A program made the position numbers and the translations under genes. Of a DNA stretch of 37,444 nt, positions 22,414-29,779 are shown piece by piece (position 1 is the first letter of the stretch; every line of letters begins with the position of its first letter). Below the pieces are notes generated by a model. The model was not told the DNA's origin. It did not search any database and saw nothing but the letters and a program-made list of their open reading frames with translations. The DNA is from Nocardia yamanashiensis NBRC 100130 (GTDB taxonomy: Bacteria > Actinomycetota > Actinomycetes > Mycobacteriales > Mycobacteriaceae): the NCBI RefSeq assembly GCF_001613325.1, contig NZ_BDCD01000056.1, positions 1 to 37,444 on the forward strand, written 5' to 3'.

Positions 22414-23049
22414 TCAGGAGGCGGGGCGGCGGATGCGGGCCAGCCAGGCGGATTCGTCGGTGAGGGTGCCTTCGGGGCGGCCCGAGGTGGCGGCGAAGTC
22501 GGCGGGGATGCGGGCTCGGCAGCGGGTGGGGGTGAGGGATTCCAGGGTCCAGCCGGGGCCGAAGGCGGATTCGATGGCGGTGCGGGGGATGCGCGGGCCG
22601 AAGCCTGGTTCGGTGTCGGCGAAGGCGAGGATGTGGACGAGGGCGTCGGGAGCGCAGGCGGTGGCGAGGTTGCGGACGTAGCCGGCGACGTCGCCGTGGC
22701 TGGCGGCGAAGACGTGGAAGAGGCCTACGTCGATGATGGTGTCGAAGCGGGGGCCGGGTTCGAGGTGGAGGGCGTCGGCTACGTCGAAGCGGGCTTTGAC
22801 GCCGTGCCGTTCGGCATTGGCTCGGGCTTGGCGGATCGCGCTGGGCGAGATGTCCAGCCCGGCCACGTCATAGCCGCGCTCGGCCAGGTAGATCGCGTGT
22901 TCGCCGGTGCCGCAACCGATGTCGAGCACGGCGCCGCGAATCCAGCCCGCGCTTTCGAGCTCGACCACCGCCGGTTGCGGCTCACCGATCACCCACGGCG
23001 CGGTGCCGTCGTCGTAGGCGCTGTCCCAGAATTCCGTCGGTCGGGTCAT
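22414..23049 (-). CDS. Class I SAM-dependent methyltransferase
   Basis: A 211-residue Rossmann-fold methyltransferase. It begins TEFWDSAYDDGTAPWVIGEP, a start typical of the thiopurine-like/TehB-like small-molecule group. Motif I VLDIGCGTGEHAIYLA binds SAM, with motif II GLDISPSAIRQA and FDTIIDVGLFHVF. The substrate is unknown. ATG 23049 begins right at the family start, but its GGAGGG lies only 1-2 nt away, which is close; an upstream ATG at 23088 is possible. Leftward, with a C-rich possible Rho site after the stop. Confidence 0.88.
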   Translation of the reverse strand: MTRPTEFWDSAYDDGTAPWVIGEPQPAVVELESAGWIRGAVLDIGCGTGEHAIYLAERGYDVAGLDISPSAIRQARANAERHGVKARFDVADALHLEPGPRFDTIIDVGLFHVFAASHGDVAGYVRNLATACAPDALVHILAFADTEPGFGPRIPRTAIESAFGPGWTLESLTPTRCRARIPADFAATSGRPEGTLTDESAWLARIRRPAS

Positions 23050-23172
23050 CCCTCCAGTGTCCGGCTCGCGGGCCGGTTCGGGGCGCATGTCGGGGCATCT
23101 CGCCGGCCGTTCACCGCGCCGCCACGGAATCACACCCCTGTAGTTCACATTTACCCCCATTAACCAGGCGAT

Positions 23173-23210
23173 TTGTTGTCTGTCCAGATAGTCGGCTAAT
23201 GTTCTCTCTC
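23173..23210 (+). promoter_or_regulatory. Promoter of the Gly-Cys-Val tRNA cluster
   Basis: TTGTTG (23173-23178), 18 bp, TAATGT (23197-23202), followed by TCTCTCTC. The GGCTAATGTTCTCT core is repeated at the second tRNA cluster and, as TAATGTTCTCTCTCG, at tRNA-Val(CAC). The first tRNA starts 45 bp after the -10. Confidence 0.75.
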
Positions 23211-23247
23211 GTCAGCCGGACAGCCACACAGGCGCCGGGGACGAAAT

Positions 23248-23320
23248 GCGGATGTAGCGCAGCTGGTAGCGCATCACCTTGCCAAGGTGAGGGTCGCGGG
23301 TTCGAATCCCGTCATCCGCT
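23248..23320 (+). tRNA. tRNA-Gly(GCC)
   Basis: 73 nt; acceptor GCGGATG/CATCCGC with discriminator T, anticodon stem TCACC/GGTGA with loop TTGCCAA (anticodon GCC), T-stem GCGGG/CCCGT. CCA not encoded. The second copy at 31335 differs only by a compensated T-stem pair. Confidence 0.97.
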
Positions 23321-23342
23321 CGAAGGCCAACCGGCCTTGGTT

Positions 23343-23413
23343 GGCGGTGTGGCCGAGTGGTGAGGCAACGGCCTGCAAAGCCGTGCACACGGGTTCGATT
23401 CCCGTCGCCGCCT
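23343..23413 (+). tRNA. tRNA-Cys(GCA)
   Basis: 71 nt; acceptor GGCGGTG/CGCCGCC, anticodon stem ACGGC/GCCGT with loop CTGCAAA (anticodon GCA), T-loop GGTTCGATTCC. CCA not encoded. It is present only in this cluster and missing from the second one at 31.4 kb. Confidence 0.96.
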
Positions 23414-23436
23414 CTTGCTTGCAAGAGGAAAGACTC

Positions 23437-23511
23437 GCGCGATTAGCTCAGCGGGAGAGCGCTTCCCTGACACGGAAGAGGTCACTGGTTCAATCCCAGT
23501 ATCGCGCACCA
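23437..23511 (+). tRNA. tRNA-Val(GAC)
   Basis: 75 nt including an encoded CCA; acceptor GCGCGAT/ATCGCGC, anticodon stem CTTCC/GGAAG with loop CTGACAC (anticodon GAC). It is identical over its whole length to the copy at 31431-31505. Confidence 0.97.
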
Positions 23512-23517
23512 AAGTTA

Positions 23518-23551
23518 GCAGTAAGGCCCGGCTTCGGCCGGGCCTTACTGC
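23518..23551 (+). terminator. Terminator of the first tRNA cluster
   Basis: GCAGTAAGGCCCGGC and GCCGGGCCTTACTGC form a 15-bp perfect stem with a TTCG tetraloop, followed by GTTTA. It ends the Gly-Cys-Val transcript. Confidence 0.9.
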
Positions 23552-23623
23552 GTTTACAGGGCATGCTTCGAGCCGGGAAATCAAGCGCCCGCCCCGCAGC
23601 GGCCGGTGTGTTGTACTGGCGGG

Positions 23624-24613
23624 GTGATCGAATCCGGCGAATTGCCCGATGCCCTCGACGCGGTCGTCGAACAGTCGTTACTGGGCGGCCCACGCCGATA
23701 TACCCGCAGCCAGGTGGCCGAAATCTCCGGTGTCCCGATCGAGCGGGCGCGCAAGTTGTGGGTGGCGCTGGGGTTCCCGGCCGCGGGCAATGACGACGAA
23801 GCGGCGTTCACCGACGCCGATATCGAAGCTGTACGCGCCTTCACCAACATGTCCGAAGTCGCGGGGACGAGCGAGCAGAGTCAGATCGCCGCGGCCCGGA
23901 CGCTCGGGCAGGCCATGGCGCGGCTGGCGGAATGGCAGGCGGATCTGATCACCCACGACATCGGTCCGCGGGTGGCGGGCGCGGGCGGACAGCCGGAGGA
24001 GGCGACCGCCCGGACCATCGCGGTGCTGACCGAGCTGCAAGAGTATGCGTGGCAACGACATCTGGCGGCGGCGCTGAGCCGGTCGGTCGAATCCGGAGGC
24101 GCGACACGGCAATTGCTGGTCGGGTTCGCGGATATGGTCGGCTACACCCGGCTGTCCCGGCATCTCGACCTCACCGAATTGACCGAACTGCTCGACGGGT
24201 TCGAGGCCGCCACCACCGAGGCCATCACCGGCAATGGCGGGTGGGTGATCAAGAACGTCGGCGACGAGGTGATGTTCGCCGCCGAGAACGCCCGGGACGG
24301 AGCGCGCATCGCCCTGGCCATGCATGCGGCCATAGCCGTTGCGGCCCAGTCGATTCCGGATATGCCGCAGATCCGGATCGGGCTGGCATACGGGCCGGTG
24401 CTGACACGGTTCGGCGACCTGTACGGCACCGTGGTCAATGTCGCGGCGCGGCTCACCGGCGTGGCGCGACCGGGGACGATCCTGCTCGACGACGGCGCGG
24501 CGGCGGCGCTCGGCGAGGACCACGACTACACGGTGCGGCATCTGCGGAGTGTGCGGGTCAAGGGCTTCTCGCGATTGCGGCCCCACGTGCTTCGTGAGCC
24601 GAAACGCCGGTAG
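23624..24613 (+). CDS. Class III adenylate cyclase with regulatory domain
   Basis: A 329-residue soluble cyclase converting ATP to cAMP. The N-terminal half matches the adenylate-cyclase regulatory domain of the mycobacterial Rv1264 type: YTRSQVAEISGVPIERARKL, AAFTDADIEAVRAF, and a helical linker to about residue 160. The catalytic half has the metal Asp in LLVGFADMVGYTRLS, the second Asp and substrate Lys in WVIKNVGDEVMF, and the transition-state Asn/Arg in GTVVNVAARLTG. In Rv1264 that N-terminal domain makes activity pH-sensitive; the same is inferred here. GTG 23624 is chosen from alignment of the domain start; no Shine-Dalgarno is clear. It follows the tRNA cluster terminator by 70 bp. 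Confidence 0.9.
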   Translation: MIESGELPDALDAVVEQSLLGGPRRYTRSQVAEISGVPIERARKLWVALGFPAAGNDDEAAFTDADIEAVRAFTNMSEVAGTSEQSQIAAARTLGQAMARLAEWQADLITHDIGPRVAGAGGQPEEATARTIAVLTELQEYAWQRHLAAALSRSVESGGATRQLLVGFADMVGYTRLSRHLDLTELTELLDGFEAATTEAITGNGGWVIKNVGDEVMFAAENARDGARIALAMHAAIAVAAQSIPDMPQIRIGLAYGPVLTRFGDLYGTVVNVAARLTGVARPGTILLDDGAAAALGEDHDYTVRHLRSVRVKGFSRLRPHVLREPKRR

Positions 24614-24686
24614 ACCGGCGCGTTCCGCTCCGAACATGCCGGATTCGGCTGCGGCGACCGGGCCCGGCGGATGCGACACTGTGGGC

Positions 24687-24980
24687 ATGACGGGTCGGGT
24701 GCAAGGGAACGTTCCCCAGGGTCGATTCACCGGGGCGCAACCGCCGCCCAAGCAAGGGCGCGGGATCATGCGGTTCGGGCTCTGGCCATTGCTGCTGGCG
24801 GCGGGTTTGATCACGATCCTGCCGTTGCTGCTGCTCGCGGTCCTGATGTTCGTGCGCCCCGCCAGCACTCCCGCCCCGGCCGCCCCGCCCGCCCGGGTGG
24901 CCCCCGCCGGCGAACCCGTGCCGACCACGGCACCGGTCAAGCCTTGTTATCCATTCCAAACGGACTGCGTTCCAGGCTGA
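24687..24980 (+). CDS. Small single-pass membrane protein
   Basis: A 97-residue protein: a Gln/Pro/Gly-rich cytosolic N-terminus (about 27 residues), one membrane helix (about residues 28-52, LWPLLLAAGLITILPLLLLA), then an Ala/Pro-rich tail ending CYPFQTDCVPG with two cysteines that could form a disulfide outside the cell. Rightward between the cyclase and the methyltransferase. No family was recognised. The ATG at 24687 is the only reasonable start; no strong Shine-Dalgarno. Confidence 0.7.
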   Translation: MTGRVQGNVPQGRFTGAQPPPKQGRGIMRFGLWPLLLAAGLITILPLLLLAVLMFVRPASTPAPAAPPARVAPAGEPVPTTAPVKPCYPFQTDCVPG

Positions 24981-25029
24981 TTCGGCGGTTGACGCTGCGA
25001 CAGTCGGCTTCGATGGATTAGCTTGGGGC

Positions 25030-25656
25030 ATGGGGCTTTCCGCGGCTGAAGTGTTCGACGCATTGGGCAAGGACTATGAGAAGGCGTTCGCCGGGCTGAG
25101 CGCGCAGCGGGAGGAGATCGACTGGCTGCTCGCGCAATTGCCCGGCGGCGCGCGGGTGTTCGATGCCGGGTGCGGGACCGGGCGGCCGGTGGCGGAGTTG
25201 CTGGCGGCGGCCGGGCATCAGGTCACCGGGTGTGACGTATCGCCCGGGATGATCGAGATCGCGCGCGCCCAGGTACCGGCCGCCCGGTTCGACGTGGCCG
25301 ATCTGCGCGAACTGACGTACCCGGCGGGCAGCTGGGACGCGGTGGTGGCGTTCTTTCCGCTGCTGCAGATGAGCAGGGCCGAAATCGTCTCCACGCTGGC
25401 CAAATTCGCGGATTGGCTGGCCCCGGGCGGATGCCTGCTGCTGGCCACCGTGCCCGCCGATATCGAGGGCCTGGACGTCATCTTCATGGGTCAGCCGGTC
25501 ACGGTCAGCAGCTATCCGCCGGAAGCGTTCCGGCAGTTGCTGACCGACGCGGGGCTCGAGATCGCGCGCGAACGCGTCGTCGAGTTCGTGCCCGACTATC
25601 CCGATGCCCTGCCGGAACCCGACTTGTTCATCGCCGCCCGGAAACCACAGAGCTGA
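25030..25656 (+). CDS. Class I SAM-dependent methyltransferase
   Basis: A 208-residue methyltransferase. Motif I is VFDAGCGTGRPVAELLAAAG, then VTGCDVSPGMIEIARAQ, FDVADLRELTYPAGSWDAVV and a post-III strand GGCLLLATVPAD. The C-terminal part (YPPEAFRQLLTDAGLEIARE) is usual for small-molecule methyltransferases of the UbiE/COQ5-like group. The substrate is unknown. It begins at ATG 25030 with only GGGG before it. It ends 7 bp before the lipoprotein gene, so the two are co-transcribed. Confidence 0.9.
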   Translation: MGLSAAEVFDALGKDYEKAFAGLSAQREEIDWLLAQLPGGARVFDAGCGTGRPVAELLAAAGHQVTGCDVSPGMIEIARAQVPAARFDVADLRELTYPAGSWDAVVAFFPLLQMSRAEIVSTLAKFADWLAPGGCLLLATVPADIEGLDVIFMGQPVTVSSYPPEAFRQLLTDAGLEIARERVVEFVPDYPDALPEPDLFIAARKPQS

Positions 25657-25663
25657 AAGCCGA

Positions 25664-26752
25664 ATGAAGCGGCTCGCGCTGGTCGCACTGCTCACCGCAC
25701 TCGTCGGCTGCGCCACCAGCTCCACACCCGGCCCCGCCCCGGAATGGATCGCCCAGCCCGCACCCGCGACCGGAGCCCGCATCCTGTCGATCACGCCGAC
25801 CCCCGACGGCCTCCTGCTTCTAGGATCCGTCCCGAGCCCCGACGGCCGGCTTCCCGCCGCCTGGACCACCACCGACGGCCGGCAGTGGAAGACGCTGATG
25901 CTGACCCCGCACAGCGGCTACGCCTTTGCCGCGGAACTGATTTCGGGCAGCGCGGGCGACCGCGTGATCGCCCTCGGCCAGGCCTTCGGCGGCGCGCATT
26001 TCAACCCGCGCATGACCGTCTGGTCGGGCGACACCTCGACCCTCGAGGAATTCCCGCAAAGCTTCGAGCAATTCGGCGGCCCCCACGCGATCGGCGTCAG
26101 CGGCGCTGCGGCGATCGGCGGCACCGGTCTCCTGGTCGGCGCATGGGACAGCAGCAGCGGCCGCTACGGCACGACGGTCTGGACGTCTGCCGACGGCGTG
26201 AATTGGCTGCGACAGGCGGACGACTCAGCTTTGTCGGCCGCTCCCGGCGAGGTGACCGGGGCCAGCGGCGTGACGACCGGTCCGGACGGTTTCCTGATCG
26301 CGGGCAACAGCATTCGCGGAACCGAATACCAGCCCTTGCGATGGACCTCCCCCGACGGCCGCACCTGGCAGCGAATCCCCCTGTCCGGCACCGGCGTCGC
26401 CAGCCAATCAGCCTGCGATGCCGCCGGCTGCGTCACCATCGGCCGCACCGTAGGCCCCCGCCCTCAATTGCTCTGCTGGCCAACACCATCGACCTCCCGC
26501 TCCGGCCCCGACGCCGCCACCCTGGACATCGACCAGGCCCTCCTCCATTCCGGCCAGCTGATCATGGCAACCCGAATGGACGGCACCGCCCACCTGCTGA
26601 CGGCCGCCCGAGACTGCACCGGCATCCGCGACCTCCCCCTTCCCGTCACCGCCCCCAAAGCCGTACTCGGCGCCCTCCCCCACCACCTCCTGCTCGCCAC
26701 CACCGACCCCGACGGCGACAGCCGAATCTGGCTGAGCACCCCACCCACTTGA
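25664..26752 (+). CDS. Lipoprotein with beta-propeller-like repeats
   Basis: A 362-residue predicted lipoprotein: MKRLALVALLTALVGC with the lipobox Cys at 16. The body has repeated short motifs of the sialidase/BNR kind: AWTTTDGRQWKTL, VWTSADGVNWLRQ and RWTSPDGRTWQRI, about 80-100 residues apart, suggesting a beta-propeller on the outer face of the membrane. Several more divergent blades may lie between them. Only one extra Cys pair (SACDAAGC) and one near the end (RDCTG) are seen. It is the second gene of an operon with the methyltransferase. The function is unknown; BNR propellers often bind sugars or form scaffold surfaces. Confidence 0.82.
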   Translation: MKRLALVALLTALVGCATSSTPGPAPEWIAQPAPATGARILSITPTPDGLLLLGSVPSPDGRLPAAWTTTDGRQWKTLMLTPHSGYAFAAELISGSAGDRVIALGQAFGGAHFNPRMTVWSGDTSTLEEFPQSFEQFGGPHAIGVSGAAAIGGTGLLVGAWDSSSGRYGTTVWTSADGVNWLRQADDSALSAAPGEVTGASGVTTGPDGFLIAGNSIRGTEYQPLRWTSPDGRTWQRIPLSGTGVASQSACDAAGCVTIGRTVGPRPQLLCWPTPSTSRSGPDAATLDIDQALLHSGQLIMATRMDGTAHLLTAARDCTGIRDLPLPVTAPKAVLGALPHHLLLATTDPDGDSRIWLSTPPT

Positions 26753-26862
26753 TACGGCGAGCGCACAGCTCAGGCGGCCGCCCGGCATCCCCGCCCGCCA
26801 CGCCATCCGCACAGTTTGTCAGACCCTCCGCATAGACTCGAAAGTTTGTTCGACTCGAGGTA

Positions 26863-27096
26863 ATGTTCCGGCCCATGCCGGAGTTGTCTCGCCTCGAATG
26901 GGCACGTATGAATCTCGATCAAGTGCGCAGGCAGTTGCTGGATGCGGCGGCGTGGGGGAAATACATCACGCCCGAGCAGCTGGAGCACGCGGCAGGGAAG
27001 ATCGCGGAAGGCATGCGGATCTACGTCGAGGAGACGTCCGGCGGCGGACCCGAGCCAGGCGGTCGGTGCGGTCGCCCTACGCTGCGCCGGCCTTGA
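26863..27096 (+). CDS. Small hypothetical protein
   Basis: A 77-residue frame: ELSRLEWARMNLDQVRRQLL, AAAWGKYITPEQLEHAAG, KIAEGMRIYVEE. It is mostly helical and charged, with a short Gly/Pro-rich tail. It has GAGG just before the first ATG; the second ATG at 26875 is an alternative start. A -10-like TAGACT lies at 26833-26838. The opposite strand also has a frame of similar size, but it is Arg/Leu/Cys-rich and lacks a ribosome site. No family recognised. Confidence 0.5.
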   Translation: MFRPMPELSRLEWARMNLDQVRRQLLDAAAWGKYITPEQLEHAAGKIAEGMRIYVEETSGGGPEPGGRCGRPTLRRP

Positions 27097-27149
27097 CGGG
27101 GCCCATGACACTTCACGTCGGCGTTCGAGACGAGCAGGACACGCTTATG

Positions 27150-27180
27150 CCGAAGGCCCGGTACGGAACCGGGCCTTCGG
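27150..27180. terminator. Hairpin after terD
   Basis: CCGAAGGCCCGGT and ACCGGGCCTTCGG form a 13-bp perfect stem with an ACGGA loop, between the small protein gene (rightward) and terD (leftward). It has no T-tract. Confidence 0.7.
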
Positions 27181-27194
27181 GGACTGCGCGCGAA

Positions 27195-27770
27195 TCAGAT
27201 ATTGACGCCGTAGTCGCGGGCGATGCCCGCCAGGCCGGAGGCATAGCCCTGGCCGATGGCGCGGAACTTCCATTCGGCGCCGTTGCGGTAGAGCTCGCCG
27301 AAGACCATGGCGGTCTCGGTGGAGGCGTCCTCGGTGAGGTCGTAGCGGGCCAGTTCGGCGCCGGTGTTGCGGTCGACGACGCGGATGTAGGCGTTGCGGA
27401 CCTGGCCGAAGGACTGCTGGCGGGCCTGGGCGTCGTGGATCGACACCGGGAAGAAGATATTGGTGATGGTGGCGGGGGTGCCGGCCAGGTCGACGTTGAT
27501 GGTCTCGTCGTCGCCTTCGCCCTCACCGGTCAGGTTGTCACCGGTGTGCTCGATGGAGCCCTCGGGCGAGCGCAGGTTGTTGTAGAACACGAAATGCTGA
27601 TCCGACAGCACCCGCTGATCGGTGCCGGTGGCCAGCGCGCTGGCATCGAGATCGAAATCGGCGCCGGTGGTGGAGCGCACATCCCAGCCCAGACCGACGC
27701 TGACGGCGGTCAGATTGGGAGCTTGCTTCGACAGTGAGACATTCCCGCCCTTGGCCAGACTGACGCTCAT
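27195..27770 (-). CDS. terD: TerD family stress protein
   Basis: A 191-residue TerD-family protein of the normal length. It begins VSLAKGGNVSLSKQAPNL (family start) and has the calcium-binding features DFDLDASALA (residues 38-47) and DNLTGEGEGDDE (78-89), followed by INVDL and AYIRVVDRNTGAELARYDL. TerD proteins are cytosolic calcium-binding stress factors of the Ter (tellurite/phage/colicin resistance) group. In actinobacteria they are widespread without the full ter operon. AGGA is about 7 nt before ATG 27770. The upstream gene in the same direction encodes a double TerD protein, with a 142-bp gap that may carry a separate promoter. Confidence 0.93.
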   Translation of the reverse strand: MSVSLAKGGNVSLSKQAPNLTAVSVGLGWDVRSTTGADFDLDASALATGTDQRVLSDQHFVFYNNLRSPEGSIEHTGDNLTGEGEGDDETINVDLAGTPATITNIFFPVSIHDAQARQQSFGQVRNAYIRVVDRNTGAELARYDLTEDASTETAMVFGELYRNGAEWKFRAIGQGYASGLAGIARDYGVNI

Positions 27771-27912
27771 CGAGTTTCCTTTCGTACCTGTTGTTCGCGG
27801 ATCGCAGGTTCCGGGTCGCCGGGGATCCGGCGGCCGGTGCCGTTCTCGACCATAGTCGTTTCGAGGGAACCGGTTCGGGTGCGCGGCGATCGGATTCGTG
27901 GAGCGGACACGG

Positions 27913-29259
27913 TCAGCCGGCCGCGATGAACCGGCCCAATTGCGGCACCGCCTCGCCCGGATGTTTGGCCTGGAAACCGTCGCCGATCGCCTGTAGTTTC
28001 CAATCCCCGCCCGCGCGAAAGACTTTCGCCATGGCGAGGGCGGTGAACGGCATGCCGCCGGTCAGGGCGTAGCGGGCCAGTTCGGCGCCGGTGGTGTCGT
28101 CGACCAGGCGGCAGTAGGCATTGCTGACTCGTTCGAAAGTCTGGCCCTGATACGAGGTGACGATGAACAGCAGCGTGGTGACGTGCGAGGGGATGCGGGT
28201 GAGGTCGACATTGATGACCTCGTCGTCGCCCTCGCCCGCGCCGGTCAGATTGTCGCCCTGATGGCGGATGGAGCCGTCCTTGGAGGTGAGCTCGCCGTAG
28301 TAGACGACATCGGCGAGCTGGGCGCCGGCGTACATGGCGACCCAGGCGTCGAGATCGATATCGATGGTGCGGCTGCCGAACAGGCCAGATTTCTTCACCG
28401 GATCCCAGCCCAGGCCCATGCGGATGTAGGTGAGGGCGACGCCGCCTTCCTTGCGGAGGGTGACACGCTGGCCTTTGGACAGGCTGACCGGGCGGCCCTT
28501 GGCCAGGGTGACTTCGGCGACGGGCGGCGGATTCGGCGGCGGGGGTGGGGAATACGACGGCGCCGGCGGGGGCGGGGGTGCATACGACGGCACCGGCGCG
28601 GGCGGGGGCGGCGGCGAATAAGAGGGCACCGGCGCAGGCGGCGGGTAGGCAGGCGGCGGCGGATAGGACGACGGCGGGGGCTGGGGTGAATACGCCGGGG
28701 TTACCGGCGGCGGATAGTTCGACGGCGCTTGATAAGTGGGCGCGGGGCGCGGCGCGTCCTCGACGCTGACGCCGTGATCGGTGACCAGCGCGGCGAACCC
28801 GCCCGCATAGCCCTGCCCCACCGCGCGCACCTTCCAGTTGCCGCCGCGCCGGTACAACTCCAGCGCGATCACGATGGATTCGGTCTGCAACCCGTCGATT
28901 CGGTACTCGTACAACCGGTTTCCGGCGGTGTCGGACACCGTCGCCACCGGCGCGGCGATCCGGCCGAAGTTGGCGTGCGCGTCGTCCAGGGTGATGACCG
29001 CGCGAATCTGGTCGATATCGGCGGGAATCTGGTTCAGCGACACCGCCAGCGCCGCAGGCTGCCCCGCTCCCCCGGGCTGCAATCGCACACCCGGCCCGGA
29101 CGGTTGGTTGAAGAACACGAAATCAGCGTCGGAGCGCACTTTTCCGCGCTCGGTGACCAGCAGGGCCGACAGATCGGCCGCCGCGGCGACCTGCACGGCG
29201 ATCACCACCTCGCCGACCGTCACCGGGCCGTTCTGCCCTTTGACAAGCGCTGCGGACAA
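27913..29259 (-). CDS. Double-TerD protein with proline-rich linker
   Basis: A 448-residue protein with two TerD domains. Domain 1 (about residues 1-165: VVIAVQVAAAADLSALLV, FVFFNQPSGPGV) lacks the usual GEGDDE loop, so its calcium site is probably lost. A linker of about 85 residues is almost all Pro/Tyr/Ser/Ala (SYSPPPPPAP repeats). Domain 2 (about 258-448) has VTLAKGRPVSLSKGQRVTLR, DIDLDAWVAM and DNLTGAGEGDDE, i.e. an intact site. The start is TTG 29259, with GGAGG 8 nt upstream. The linker could be a WW/SH3-type docking or flexible spacer. It is probably part of the same stress system as the single TerD downstream. Confidence 0.88.
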   Translation of the reverse strand: MSAALVKGQNGPVTVGEVVIAVQVAAAADLSALLVTERGKVRSDADFVFFNQPSGPGVRLQPGGAGQPAALAVSLNQIPADIDQIRAVITLDDAHANFGRIAAPVATVSDTAGNRLYEYRIDGLQTESIVIALELYRRGGNWKVRAVGQGYAGGFAALVTDHGVSVEDAPRPAPTYQAPSNYPPPVTPAYSPQPPPSSYPPPPAYPPPAPVPSYSPPPPPAPVPSYAPPPPPAPSYSPPPPPNPPPVAEVTLAKGRPVSLSKGQRVTLRKEGGVALTYIRMGLGWDPVKKSGLFGSRTIDIDLDAWVAMYAGAQLADVVYYGELTSKDGSIRHQGDNLTGAGEGDDEVINVDLTRIPSHVTTLLFIVTSYQGQTFERVSNAYCRLVDDTTGAELARYALTGGMPFTALAMAKVFRAGGDWKLQAIGDGFQAKHPGEAVPQLGRFIAAG

Positions 29260-29457
29260 CGGACGCTCCTCCCCACGCCGATAGTGCTGCCTGCCACTTT
29301 ACGAGAGCGGTGTGACATTCGGGCGCAGAGCGGGCGAAGCCCGGATTCACCCCGCCCGGCACTCCGACGTCCAGAAATTTGCTAGCGGACGTTTCACACT
29401 CGCAGGACGATACGAATCCTTAACCATCAATTACCGGACGATCGAACTCCTTCCCCC

Positions 29458-29534
29458 TAGACTCGGCTTCTGTAACACCAGAAATGCCCTGTTTCACGGC
29501 ATTTCTCTCGCTGGACCAGAACTCGGAGAAGAGG
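29458..29534 (+). promoter_or_regulatory. Promoter, 5' hairpin and ribosome site of the 50-codon gene
   Basis: A -10-like TAGACT (29458-29463), then a 9-bp perfect inverted repeat AGAAATGCC-N9-GGCATTTCT (29480-29506), then AAGAGG (29529-29534) 8 nt before an ATG. The hairpin would lie in the 5' untranslated RNA or could be a DNA operator. The stretch 29260-29457 carries no gene; it has the double-TerD start region and A/T-richer sequence. Confidence 0.45.
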
Positions 29535-29542
29535 CACTTCGC

Positions 29543-29695
29543 ATGAACTTTCAGAAGAGTCGCGAACACAAAGAGTTTGCTGTTGTTTCGCGGACCACCG
29601 CCAACGGACTCGCGAAGGGACCCGTCTCCGGCCCGGCGATCGACCAGCCACCACTCCTCGGCCATCGGCGGCCGACCCTCGATCGGGCGGAGTGA
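29543..29695 (+). CDS. 50-residue peptide gene
   Basis: ATG 29543 with AAGAGG 8 nt upstream opens a 50-residue frame: a charged start (NFQKSREHKEFAVVSRTT), then NGLAKGPVSGPAIDQPPLL and a basic end GHRRPTLDRAE. There is no cysteine, signal peptide or membrane helix. Codons in the first third are A/T-ending, unlike the flanks. Promoter, leader hairpin, ribosome site, frame and terminator together make a complete small transcription unit. It may be a peptide precursor or a regulatory protein; no family was recognised. Confidence 0.5.
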   Translation: MNFQKSREHKEFAVVSRTTANGLAKGPVSGPAIDQPPLLGHRRPTLDRAE

Positions 29696-29722
29696 CACGG
29701 ACACTCGGTAATACGACGATAT

Positions 29723-29750
29723 GAGGGCCCGGCCGGGTGGCCGGGCCCTC
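29723..29750. terminator. Terminator between peptide gene and glycosyltransferase
   Basis: GAGGGCCCGGCC and GGCCGGGCCCTC form a 12-bp perfect stem with a GGGT loop, 27 bp after the peptide stop and 29 bp after the stop of the leftward glycosyltransferase. Probably bidirectional. Confidence 0.75.
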
Positions 29751-29779
29751 GCCCTATCGGAGCCGGATTCGGAAAGGGC

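Noticed and set aside
23248..23511. Phage attachment site at the tRNA cluster
   Set aside because: No integrase and no partial tRNA copy; the second cluster contains complete tRNA genes with its own promoter, so it is a gene duplication rather than an att site.
26770..27111. Minus-strand frame of 113 codons opposite the small protein at 26863
   Set aside because: Arg/Cys-rich composition, no ribosome site, and less protein-like than the + frame.
29420..29704. Minus-strand frame of 94 codons opposite the 50-residue peptide gene
   Set aside because: No ribosome site before its GTG-type start, and it would read through the leader palindrome of the better-supported + unit.
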